DNA from: Nocardia uniformis NBRC 13702
GTDB taxonomy: Bacteria; Actinomycetota; Actinomycetes; Mycobacteriales; Mycobacteriaceae
Direction: 5' to 3'
Length of the DNA stretch: 37,349 bases
Assembly: GCF_001613345.1 (NCBI RefSeq)
Contig: NZ_BDCE01000114.1
Coordinates: 1-37,349, forward strand
Below, piece by piece: positions 1-7,500 of this stretch. A model generated the notes under the pieces. It searched no databases and was not told the origin of the DNA. It saw nothing but the letters and a program-made list of their open reading frames with translations. Position numbers and translations under genes: made by a program. Numbering within the stretch: position 1 is the first letter of the stretch; every line of letters starts with the position of its first letter.

Positions 1-52
1 GGATCCAGTACTGCGAGGGTGTGAATTCCGGCCAAAAGCACGCCGGAATGAC
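1..52. repeat. Dispersed palindromic element, copy 1 (cut by window edge)
   Basis: The small palindrome ATTCCGGC (25-32) / GCCGGAAT (42-49) encloses the loop CAAAAGCAC. The same sequence recurs almost unchanged at 13135-13164 and 14397-14426, and more diverged at 9195-9223. In the complete copies a second, inverted arm lies to the left. Here only the GGATCC at base 1 and the spacer survive, because the window starts there. Non-coding and intergenic. Confidence 0.8.
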
Positions 53-76
53 AAGAGACCGGTTTCAGCCCCCACC

Positions 77-154
77 GAAGCCGGTTCGCCGACAGAGAAG
101 CCGGTTCGCCGACAGCGAAGTCGACTCGCCCACAAAAGGATCGGTTCACTGAAG
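77..154. repeat. Short 20-bp tandem repeat
   Basis: About 3.5 imperfect copies of a 20-bp unit built on GAAGCCGGTTCGCCGACAG start near 77, 97, 117 and 138. They lie immediately downstream of the acyltransferase gene, which ends at 160 on the minus strand. The first two copies are nearly identical and the later ones decay. No function is visible. Confidence 0.7.
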
Positions 155-159
155 ATGGG

Positions 160-1494
160 TCAGTTCGCTGGCGGGGGTGTTCGGTCGGTGAGGGTTGCGA
201 GGACGCGATCGGCGAATTCCTCTGCGCCCGTTGGGGTCAGCATGCCCTCGACGTAGCAGAATTCGATATGCATCTCGTTGTGGGCAGTGGTGACGGCTAC
301 CGTGAGTGCGCTGACGCAGGAGTTTCCGGCGGCGATGGACAGGTTCGACAGGTGCCACTCCCCCAGCTGTGCGGGGAAGTCGATGCGGCCGAGGTTGGTG
401 ACCGATACGTTCCACGGAGCCCGCCGGTCGATGAGTTCGACGAAGCGCCAACCGGTTTCCAGCGATTTGGGGGTGCCGTAGCGCATTCCGGCCACCGTCG
501 CCAGGTGCCGCTGCTGCCGCACGCCCCGCCGCAGCTGCTGATTCACCGACCGCGCCGCCGACCACAGCGAGGCCCGCGCCCCGAAGCGCACGAAGTTGGC
601 GAGCACCGGCGCGTAGATGCCGAGTTCATCGGCGGCGGGAGCCGGCGTCAGCGCGGGTCGGAAATCGACCGGTGAGCCGATGCCTGTCACGCCGCTGCCA
701 TTGGGGCGCACCGTTTTTCCGATTGCCAACGCCACCGCACCGGCCAACGCCCCGTGGACCGTGACCCCGGCCGCCCGACAGTCCGTCACCAGGGCCGCGA
801 GCTGTTCGGCATCCAGTCTGCGATGAACGACCCGGGTGACACGCTCGGCGAGCGGAACCCGCGAGGCGCCGCGCAGCAGCCGGGGGCGGCGGACGAGCGC
901 TACCACCTGGTCGTAAAGGGTCGTATAGAGATACCGCCACGCACCCCGCGCGGTCGTCGGAATCAGATCGTCGGCTGGCGGAATCGGCGCGCGAACGACC
1001 GGATCGGCACCGGTGGACCCGTACTCGATCAGCTTGCGCAGCAACGAAATCAGCGAACGACCGTCCGCGATCACATGCGAGACGGTCAGGATCAGATCGT
1101 GGGATTCGGCCGCGGTGTCGGCGGCGTGCACCACATCCACCAGCCGCACCATCCCCATTGCCGAATCGAACGGCTCCCGCATCTCCGCATCGATCTCGCG
1201 CTGCCACGCTTCGGGATCATCGCTCGACACCCGCCGCAGCGGGATGCGCGGCTCCGGCAATGGCACGAAGCGCGGATCGAAGTCCGCGCCGTGCTCCACC
1301 CCTACCCGCAGCAGCGGATACTCCGCGACCACCGCGGCGGCCGCACGGTCCAACTGCTCCGGCGTCACCCGCCCTCGCACCCACACCCGGCCACTGCAAT
1401 TCGACGGCGAAATCTGGTCGATAATCCAGAACCAGCGCTCCGACGGGCTCAGTGGCCGTGTGATATCCCTTGCCGCCGTAGTCGTTACGCTCAC
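160..1494 (-). CDS. Condensation-domain / PapA-like acyltransferase
   Basis: A protein of 444 residues with the fold signature of the CoA-dependent acyltransferase superfamily (NRPS condensation domains, PapA, alcohol acetyltransferases). The active-site HxxxDG motif is seen as HVIADG at residues 140-145, preceded by Ser. The second conserved region, normally DFGWG in condensation domains, is replaced by SVTNLGR near 364-370, which suits stand-alone PapA-like acyltransferases better than an NRPS module. There is no carrier or adenylation domain nearby, so it probably transfers an acyl group to a free alcohol or amine, possibly a lipid. The start is GTG at 1494, chosen because AGGAGG lies 7-8 bases upstream. 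It stands alone between repeat regions. The substrate cannot be told from sequence. Confidence 0.75.
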   Translation of the reverse strand: MSVTTTAARDITRPLSPSERWFWIIDQISPSNCSGRVWVRGRVTPEQLDRAAAAVVAEYPLLRVGVEHGADFDPRFVPLPEPRIPLRRVSSDDPEAWQREIDAEMREPFDSAMGMVRLVDVVHAADTAAESHDLILTVSHVIADGRSLISLLRKLIEYGSTGADPVVRAPIPPADDLIPTTARGAWRYLYTTLYDQVVALVRRPRLLRGASRVPLAERVTRVVHRRLDAEQLAALVTDCRAAGVTVHGALAGAVALAIGKTVRPNGSGVTGIGSPVDFRPALTPAPAADELGIYAPVLANFVRFGARASLWSAARSVNQQLRRGVRQQRHLATVAGMRYGTPKSLETGWRFVELIDRRAPWNVSVTNLGRIDFPAQLGEWHLSNLSIAAGNSCVSALTVAVTTAHNEMHIEFCYVEGMLTPTGAEEFADRVLATLTDRTPPPAN

Positions 1495-1747
1495 CGCCGG
1501 TCCTCCTAGCTACCGCAGCGTCGACCATAACCCGAAGACGGTGAGTGCACCCGCGATGTCGGCAGGTTCCCGGGCATCCCAGCACCCGGCATACCCTCAC
1601 CTCGACGTCCTACTCACCCCAGCACCCCGGCATCGTCCTCCCCATCACCCCTGCATTGCCGCCCGTCACCACGGCATCGCCGTCACCCGTCATACCGGCA
1701 TGAGCACGCTCGGATGCCTCGGTCGATATCACTGGTGGCGGCCTATT

Positions 1748-1804
1748 CGTGCACTTTCTCGCGCGAACAGGCGGAATCGACCCGAATGGCACCGAAAGTG
1801 CACG
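1748..1804. repeat. 11-bp inverted repeat with 35-nt loop
   Basis: CGTGCACTTTC (1748-1758) and GAAAGTGCACG (1794-1804) are perfect inverse complements enclosing 35 bases. It could be a stem-loop or a decayed mobile-element end. It has no T tract and is not adjacent to a gene end. Confidence 0.6.
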
Positions 1805-1841
1805 TTTAGGCCGGATCCTGCTGTGGCATTCGCCTGCGGCG

Positions 1842-1950
1842 TCAGGCGTCGTACACATCTGCTGCGGCATAGCGCAGGATCAGCCAGCCAGCTAGGAGTA
1901 GGTCGTTCTGGCGACGGCGGTCTTTGCGGAAGACCGCCTCACCCGTCATC
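1842..1950 (-). pseudogene. C-terminal relic of a DUF559 (Vsr-like fold) protein
   Basis: On the minus strand about 35 codons end in TGA (1842-1844). They read FRKDRRRQN, then LLLAGWLILRY, then AADVYDA. This is the conserved tail of DUF559 proteins, often fused to AbiEi-like antitoxin domains, where RRRQN and LAGW-x-VLR close the domain. Upstream of about 1944 the sequence turns into the 24-bp repeat array and the rest of the gene is missing. An ATG at about 1950 could start a 35-residue peptide, but I take this as a remnant truncated by repeat spread. A perfect 9-bp hairpin (1916-1938) lies inside it by chance or as part of the decay. Confidence 0.55.
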
Positions 1951-2175
1951 CCGGCATGCCACTCACCCGCCACCCCCGGCATGGCCGTCGCCCATCACCG
2001 CGGCATCGCCCTCACCGGTCATCCCCGCATGCCACTCACCCGCCACCGCAGGCATGGCCGTCGAGCGTCACCCCCCGGGCATGGCTGTCACCCATCACCA
2101 CGGCGTGCTCGACGGTGATGGAGGTGGCGACGGACACGGAGGTGGGCCGACGAATGTGACCTCGCGCCCAGTGGA

Positions 2176-3414
2176 TCAGTTCCCGCGCGGCGGGCCCGGC
2201 GTGACCGGGGTCGCGGAGACCACCGGGGCGGAGGAGCCGTCCAGTGCGGACATGCTCTTCCAGGTGTCCCAGTCGATGGTCCAGTCGTAGATATCGCCGT
2301 CGGCCGCCGACAGCGGGATGCGGGTGCCGGTCACCTCTACCGGATCGCCGTAGCGCGCCGTCGCGAAGTAGGCCTGGGCATCGGCCGGGCTGAGGTTGAT
2401 ACAGCCGTTGGTGACATTCGTATTGCCCTGCGCGGACAGCGATTCGGGGTTGGCGTGAATGAATTCGCCATTATTGGAGATACGCACCGCCCAGCGTTCG
2501 CGCACATTCTCGTAGTACGGCGGGTTGGACATCATGAAGTCCTCGTACTTCTCCGTCACCACGTGGATACCGGAGCGCGTGACATTGCGGTCCTGATCGC
2601 CTTCGCCGTAGCTGACCGGAATATCCAGGACGGTCTGGCCGTCGCGCACCACCTGCATGCGGTGGCTGGGGGCATTGGCCTTGACGATCTGCGCGCGGCC
2701 GATGGTGAAGTCGGTGCTCATATCGGCCCCGCCGTACGCGCCGCCACCCATATCGACGCCATAGAGCTTGGCCTGCATATTCACCGTGGTGCCGGGCGTC
2801 CAGTACTCGCGCGGTCGCCAATGCGCCCGCGAACCACCGTTGTCGTCCTGCAGCCACGCCCACGAACCCTCGACCGCCGGGGTGGTGGTGACAACCATCG
2901 CCTTCTCCACGGCGGCCTTGTTCTCGATGTGCTTGTTGAACTGCACGATCAAGGGCGCGGCAATGCCGACCTCCTGGCCGTCGCCGATATTGATGGTCGC
3001 CGACACCGTGGACTCGGGCGCGATGGTGGAGAACTTGCCATCGATCGGCACCGGCTTGCCATCGGTGCCGGTGGCGGTACCCGACCAGCTGTAGGTGACG
3101 CCGTAGCCGAGCGGCTCGGTCACCCTGAACTCGGTCCGGCCGGGATCGAGCTCGCCGGCAACCTGCTTGCCATTGGGGTTGCTCAGCGCAATCTGATCGA
3201 TGCGGCCACCGGTCACCGATACCGATACGGGTGCGGTCGGGTTGACGCTGTCGGTCCCGTCACCGGGCTCCATCGTCACCTTCGCGACCGGTCCGGCCGG
3301 AGCCTGCGAGCCGCCACCACCATTGGACGAACATCCGGCCACCAGTGCGATCGCGGCAAGTAGCGCGGCCAGCACCGTGGCCACCCGTCTGGCGGACCCT
3401 CCTCGATTGCTCAC
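2176..3414 (-). CDS. L,D-transpeptidase lipoprotein (LprQ/LdtMt5-like)
   Basis: A 412-residue exported lipoprotein that should form 3-3 peptidoglycan cross-links. A lipoprotein signal peptide ends in LVAGC with Cys28 as the lipidated residue. Residues of about 45-235 form two Ig-like domains, and about 240-365 the YkuD catalytic domain. The active site is H320 with Cys338 in TNGC (335-338); most family members have SHGC, so Asn replaces His next to the nucleophile. The Cys, Gly and following INLS are intact. It lies beside murB, as lprQ does in M. tuberculosis (Rv0483-Rv0482, from memory), which supports orthology to LdtMt5. A Pro/Thr/Gly-rich tail follows the domain. The start is GTG at 3414, with a weak ribosome site. 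Confidence 0.85.
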   Translation of the reverse strand: MSNRGGSARRVATVLAALLAAIALVAGCSSNGGGGSQAPAGPVAKVTMEPGDGTDSVNPTAPVSVSVTGGRIDQIALSNPNGKQVAGELDPGRTEFRVTEPLGYGVTYSWSGTATGTDGKPVPIDGKFSTIAPESTVSATINIGDGQEVGIAAPLIVQFNKHIENKAAVEKAMVVTTTPAVEGSWAWLQDDNGGSRAHWRPREYWTPGTTVNMQAKLYGVDMGGGAYGGADMSTDFTIGRAQIVKANAPSHRMQVVRDGQTVLDIPVSYGEGDQDRNVTRSGIHVVTEKYEDFMMSNPPYYENVRERWAVRISNNGEFIHANPESLSAQGNTNVTNGCINLSPADAQAYFATARYGDPVEVTGTRIPLSAADGDIYDWTIDWDTWKSMSALDGSSAPVVSATPVTPGPPRGN

Positions 3415-3480
3415 TTTCTCGAGGTTACCCGCGCGAACCGCATGCCCTGATCAGGCTTGATAGTGGTCCGCGCCACGCCG

Positions 3481-4605
3481 CTACAGTGTCAGGCCGACGG
3501 TCACAGGTTCCGGCTCGAGGCGAACTGTGAACCGTTCGGCCACGCCGTCACGGACCTCGCGGGCCAATGCGACCAGATCCGCCGCCTTCGCTTCGCCGCG
3601 ATTCGTCAAGGCCAGCGTGTGTTTCGTGGACAGCCGCGCCGGTGCGGACTCACCCGGAAAACCCTTGGTGAAACCGGCACGTTCGATGAGCCAGCCCGCG
3701 GAGAACTTCACGCCGCCGGGAACCGGCCAGGTGGGCACCGCCACATTCGGGCCGACATGTGCTGTTATCGCGGACCGCACCGCATCCACCCGCGCATCCG
3801 GCACCACCGGATTGGTGAAGAAGGAACCGGCGCTCCAGGTGTCGTTATCGGACGGGTCGAGCACCATGCCCTTGCTCGCGCGCAGGCGCAGCACCGCTTC
3901 ACGCACCTGCACCGCGGGACGGGACTCGCCCTCCCGGGCACCGAGCGCCGCGGCCAATTCCTTGTATCGGAGCGGCTCGCTGGAACCGTCGGCGCGCAGG
4001 GCGAACTCCACCGCCAGCACGACCGCGTGGTCGCTGTGTTTGAGAACCGAAGTGCGGTAGCCGAATCCGAGTTCGGCGGGCTCCACCCAGCGGATCTCAC
4101 CCGTCGCGCGCTCCAACAGTTGGACGCGGGTGAGCAGATTCGCCACCTCCACGCCGTACGCCCCGACATTCTGGACGGGCGTCGCACCCGCGGAACCCGG
4201 GATGCCGGAAAGACATTCGAGCCCGCCGAATCCAGCGGCGACCGTAGCGGCCACCACCGCATCCCAATTCGCGCCCGCGTCGGCGACCACCCGGGCGCTA
4301 CCCGGCTCGACGCGCACGGTCGCGACGTCATCGGGATCGATCTGGACGGCCTCGGGAGCGATCTCGACGCCGGTGGTGGCGATGCGCACCACCACGCCCG
4401 GGAAACCCTCGTCGGAAACGAGCAGATTCGAGCCGCCCGCCAGCAGGAGCACCGGAATCCCGGCGGCATCGAGCTCACCGACCGTCGCCACCAGCGACTC
4501 TGTACTCGCACAATCCGCGACCGCTGAGGGACCACCCACCCGCAGGGTCGTCAACTCCGCCAGCGGTACCGCATCGCGCAATTGCGCCCCGGTCACCGTC
4601 AGCAT
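3481..4605 (-). CDS. murB: UDP-N-acetylenolpyruvoylglucosamine reductase
   Basis: A flavoenzyme that reduces UDP-GlcNAc-enolpyruvate to UDP-MurNAc with NADPH in cytoplasmic peptidoglycan synthesis. It shows the FAD-binding AGGSN (56-60), SGIPGSAGA (133-141) with VQNVGAYG, the catalytic Ser in AGSFFTNP (Ser261), and a C-terminal STKHTLALTN. With the ATG at 4605 the product is 374 residues, close to mycobacterial MurB. An in-frame GTG at 4683 would give 400 residues but overlaps the start of the divergent gene at 4674, so I prefer 4605, which leaves a 68-bp shared promoter region. No strong ribosome site favours either start. It is followed 66 bases later by the L,D-transpeptidase gene on the same strand, a cell-wall pair. 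Confidence 0.93.
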   Translation of the reverse strand: MLTVTGAQLRDAVPLAELTTLRVGGPSAVADCASTESLVATVGELDAAGIPVLLLAGGSNLLVSDEGFPGVVVRIATTGVEIAPEAVQIDPDDVATVRVEPGSARVVADAGANWDAVVAATVAAGFGGLECLSGIPGSAGATPVQNVGAYGVEVANLLTRVQLLERATGEIRWVEPAELGFGYRTSVLKHSDHAVVLAVEFALRADGSSEPLRYKELAAALGAREGESRPAVQVREAVLRLRASKGMVLDPSDNDTWSAGSFFTNPVVPDARVDAVRSAITAHVGPNVAVPTWPVPGGVKFSAGWLIERAGFTKGFPGESAPARLSTKHTLALTNRGEAKAADLVALAREVRDGVAERFTVRLEPEPVTVGLTL

Positions 4606-4673
4606 GTCTCGCAGACGCTCGAACGGCACCACCCGAGAAGTACGCACAGGCACAGACGGTAGCGTGTCCGACC

Positions 4674-5159
4674 ATGGCGACACCTCTTGCCTTCACCGGG
4701 CGCTCGGCCCACAGCGCCGCAGCAGTGCGCGCGGCCTTCGCCGATGAGCAGTATTGGAAAGACCGCATCGACCAGGTCGGTGGGGTCAATGCCCGCATCG
4801 AATCGCTGGCGATAGCCGGTGACCAGGTGCGCGTCGAGCTCGTCCAGACCATTCCGGCGACGGACCTGCCCAAGCAGGTCACCGCGATCAAGCCGGACGG
4901 GCTGGTCATTCCGCGTACCGAGATCTGGACCGGCGACGCGGGCACCTTCACCGCCCGGGTCGACGGCGCGCCCGCCGAGGTGCGCGGCACGCTGACCCTC
5001 ACCGAGGACGGCACCGGCTCCAGATACGTCGTGGACGGTTCCATCGAGGTGAATATCCCGCTCTTCGGCAAGAAGATCGAGGCCGCCATCCAGGAGAACC
5101 TGAGCGACCTTTTGGTTCGCGAAGCCGAGTTCACCGACAATTGGCTGTCTTCGCACTGA
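4674..5159 (+). CDS. DUF2505 family protein, first copy
   Basis: A 161-residue protein of the DUF2505 family, which has a START/SRPBCC-like hydrophobic-pocket fold. The opening (FTGRSAHSAAAVRAAFADEQYW), the central IPRTEIW and the closing GKKIEAAI then REAEFTDNWL are characteristic. It has no signal peptide or membrane segment. A close relative next to murB exists in M. tuberculosis (Rv0481c). It is transcribed divergently from murB, and a second DUF2505 gene follows 31 bases downstream, so the two are a tandem duplication. A lipid-binding role is possible from the fold only. Confidence 0.8.
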   Translation: MATPLAFTGRSAHSAAAVRAAFADEQYWKDRIDQVGGVNARIESLAIAGDQVRVELVQTIPATDLPKQVTAIKPDGLVIPRTEIWTGDAGTFTARVDGAPAEVRGTLTLTEDGTGSRYVVDGSIEVNIPLFGKKIEAAIQENLSDLLVREAEFTDNWLSSH

Positions 5160-5190
5160 CGGCCGGTTGGCGCCGGTAACCTGACCGCTC

Positions 5191-5706
5191 ATGGCCCGCC
5201 GACTGGACTACTCAGCCCGCTATAAACTGCACACCACCAAAGAGGTCTATTCGGCGCTGTCGAACCGCGACTACTGGGATGCGCGGATCGAGGAGATGCG
5301 GAAGTACTCCCACAATGACGTGTTGAGTCTCGACGCCGGCGACCACGGCATCGAGGTGGTACTGCGGCACGTGCTGCCGCGCGACCTGCTGCCGGACCTG
5401 GCGCAGACCGTCATTCGCAAGGATATGACCATTACCCGCACCGAGAGCTACGGCCCGTTCGGACCGGAGACACACGGCACCTACGCAGCGGAAATCCCGA
5501 ACGGTCCCGGCACGCTCGGCGGGAAACTGCACCTCTTCCCGACCGATACCGGATGCACCCTGCGCACCTCCTCGACCGCGCAGGTGACCATCCCGTTCTT
5601 CGGGGCCAAGCTCGAACAGGTACTGCTGGTGAATCTGGTGGACCTGTTCCGAGCCGAAGCTGAAATGACGCAGCGGTGGCTGGACGAGCAGAACCCCGTC
5701 CACTAG
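5191..5706 (+). CDS. DUF2505 family protein, second copy
   Basis: A 171-residue paralogue of the preceding gene, sharing the layout YSARYKLHTTKEVYSALSNRDYW at the N-terminus, ITRTESYGPFG in the middle and PFFGAKLEQVL then AEMTQRWLDEQ at the end. The spacing from the first copy is 31 bases, suggesting one transcript. Its 3' end overlaps the proposed GTG start of the methyltransferase-like gene by 31 bases, consistent with translational coupling. Function unknown; a SRPBCC-type pocket is inferred from family membership. Confidence 0.8.
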   Translation: MARRLDYSARYKLHTTKEVYSALSNRDYWDARIEEMRKYSHNDVLSLDAGDHGIEVVLRHVLPRDLLPDLAQTVIRKDMTITRTESYGPFGPETHGTYAAEIPNGPGTLGGKLHLFPTDTGCTLRTSSTAQVTIPFFGAKLEQVLLVNLVDLFRAEAEMTQRWLDEQNPVH

Positions 5707-6488
5707 CCAAGCCCATCGGAACGATCACCCGCGGCACCACCGGCATCAACCGGCTGCGCCGCAGTGATCGTTGGCTGATGCACGACCGGTTGGTGACTGA
5801 TCGTTTGCTGGCTGCCGCCACACCGCTCGTGGTCGACCTCGGATACGGGGCGATGCCCGTCACGACCCTGGAATTGGCGGCGCGGCTGCGGCGGGTGCGA
5901 CCGGATGTGCGGGTGGTCGGCCTGGAGATCGATCCGGAACGGGTCGTGCCGGGGCGCGACGGCGTCGAATTCGCGCGCGGCGGATTCGAACTGGCCGGTT
6001 TGCGGCCGAATCTAGTGCGGGCCTTCAATGTGCTGCGCCAGTATCCGGAATCGGCGGTGGGCGGGGCGTGGTCGACCATCCTGTCGGGGTTGGCTCCGGA
6101 CGGGCTGCTGGTGGACGGGACCTGCGACGAACTCGGGCGACGCTGCGCGTGGGTGCTGCTGGACCGCACCGGGCCCCTATCCCTGACACTCGCGTGGGAC
6201 CCGTTCGATGTCGAGAAACCCTCCGACCTGGCCGAACGACTGCCGAAAGCGCTGATCCACCGCAATATTCCGGGTGAACCGATTCACGCGCTACTCACCG
6301 CCGCCGATCGAGCCTGGTCGTACTCCGCACCGCTGGCGGTCTTCGGACCCCGGGTGCGGTGGCGGCAGGCGGCGGAACTATTGCGGCAGGAGGGTTTTCC
6401 GATCCGGGCCTACCGAACACGCCAGCGCGACTGCGTCCTGTCCGTGCCATGGGCTGCGGTCGCGCCGCTGCCACGCGATGATGAGTAA
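5676..6488 (+). CDS. SAM-dependent methyltransferase-like protein
   Basis: A 270-residue protein with a Rossmann-type SAM-binding region: motif I is VVDLGYGAMPVTTLELA (about 52-68), and the acidic end of strand 2 is VVGLEIDPERV (about 80-90). The usual GxGxG is modified to DLGYGAMP, as in a small actinobacterial group of predicted methyltransferases that begin GTxTRGTTGxNRLRRSDRW, also seen here. No substrate motif is recognisable. The start taken is GTG at 5676, inside the end of the preceding gene; later starts would remove the conserved GTITRGTTG segment. It probably shares a transcript with the DUF2505 pair. Confidence 0.7.
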   Translation: MAGRAEPRPLAKPIGTITRGTTGINRLRRSDRWLMHDRLVTDRLLAAATPLVVDLGYGAMPVTTLELAARLRRVRPDVRVVGLEIDPERVVPGRDGVEFARGGFELAGLRPNLVRAFNVLRQYPESAVGGAWSTILSGLAPDGLLVDGTCDELGRRCAWVLLDRTGPLSLTLAWDPFDVEKPSDLAERLPKALIHRNIPGEPIHALLTAADRAWSYSAPLAVFGPRVRWRQAAELLRQEGFPIRAYRTRQRDCVLSVPWAAVAPLPRDDE

Positions 6489-6522
6489 CCATTCCGCCCC
6501 TCATCGAAGAGGTTCGTGTCCC

Positions 6523-7488
6523 TTGAGAATTCGACTGCTGTTCACAGCTCTCGCCGTCGGCGCAATGCTGGCCGCCCATCCAGGGGGTGTGAGCGCGACC
6601 CCGACCGCATTCGACCTGCAGGCCCATCGCGGTGGACTGGGGCTCACGGCGGAGAACACGCTTCCGGCCTTCGCTCGTTCGCTCGAAATCGGCGTGACCA
6701 CGCTCGAACTCGACATCCAGATCACCCGCGACGGGCGCGAGATAATCGGTCACGACGCCAAGATCGACGGATCCAAATGCACTGATACCGAGCCGGTCTC
6801 GCCCGGCGACAGCCAGTACCCGTACGTGGGCAAGCTGATCAAGGACCTGAGCTTCGAGCAGGTGCGGACGGTGAACTGCGGTTCGAAAATGCCGACGTTG
6901 GAGGAGGTTTTCACGCTTGCCAGCGATCGTGGGGCCGACACCGTTCAGTTCAGCATCGAACTCAAAACCGACCCCAGGGACGGCACCACCGCTCCGCGTG
7001 AACAGTTCATCCAGCGCGCGGTTCAGGAGGTACAGCGCGCCGGGGTGCGGAATCGGACGATCATTCAGAGCTTCGACTGGGCGACACTGAAGCTGGTGCG
7101 CCAGCACGACTCCGGTATCCGGCTCTATGCCCTCACCGATCCCACCAAGGTGTATCCGTTCTCGCCGTGGCTGGGTGGGCTCGATCTCATCTGGGAGAGC
7201 GGCAGCCTGGTGAACGGGGCGAAATCCATCGGGGCCACCGCCCTTTCACCGATGCACGCCCTGCCGCCGGACGGCTCGGTCCAACTGCCCGCCGTCTCAC
7301 AGCGTCTGGTGGATACGGCGCACGAGAACGGAATTCTCGTGGTGCCGTGGGTCGTCAATCAACCCGGCACCATGCACGAGCTCATGGACAAGGGGGTGGA
7401 CGGCATCATCACCGACTACCCGGACCGACTCCGTGAAGTCATGCGGGAACGTGGTCTGTCATTGCCGCCGGCCTACCCCCAACACTGA
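6523..7488 (+). CDS. Secreted glycerophosphodiester phosphodiesterase
   Basis: A GDPD-family TIM-barrel enzyme that hydrolyses glycerophosphodiesters to glycerol-3-phosphate and an alcohol. Metal and catalytic residues are visible in HRGG (35-38), EN (44-45), ELD (62-64) and HD (77-78). The barrel end carries NGILVVPWVVN and GVDGIITDYPDRL. I chose the TTG at 6523, giving 321 residues, because it starts a clean signal peptide (MRIRLLFTALAVG, cleavage near VSA-TP) and GAAGAGG lies about 10 bases upstream. An ATG at 6481 overlapping the previous stop would add 14 residues and blur the signal. Exported, so likely used to recover phosphate or glycerol from phospholipid debris. Confidence 0.85.
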   Translation: MRIRLLFTALAVGAMLAAHPGGVSATPTAFDLQAHRGGLGLTAENTLPAFARSLEIGVTTLELDIQITRDGREIIGHDAKIDGSKCTDTEPVSPGDSQYPYVGKLIKDLSFEQVRTVNCGSKMPTLEEVFTLASDRGADTVQFSIELKTDPRDGTTAPREQFIQRAVQEVQRAGVRNRTIIQSFDWATLKLVRQHDSGIRLYALTDPTKVYPFSPWLGGLDLIWESGSLVNGAKSIGATALSPMHALPPDGSVQLPAVSQRLVDTAHENGILVVPWVVNQPGTMHELMDKGVDGIITDYPDRLREVMRERGLSLPPAYPQH

Positions 7489-7500
7489 TTCCCGCCGGGC

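Larger units (their letters stand above)
1495..2175. repeat. Intergenic field of degenerate 24-bp repeats
   Basis: This 680-bp gap holds two runs (about 1570-1705 and 1938-2115) of imperfect units of about 24 bp around CGTCATCCCGGCATGCC and CACTCACC. The core resembles the right arm of the dispersed palindromic element (GTCATTCCGGCGTGC on the opposite strand). Between the runs sit an 11-bp inverted repeat (1748-1804) and a broken DUF559 gene tail (1842-1950). The units keep several frames open by chance, but none of the resulting reading frames looks like a protein. Confidence 0.65.

Noticed and set aside
2455..3363. Plus-strand 302-residue frame
   Set aside because: Antisense shadow of the L,D-transpeptidase gene, with no recognisable domain.
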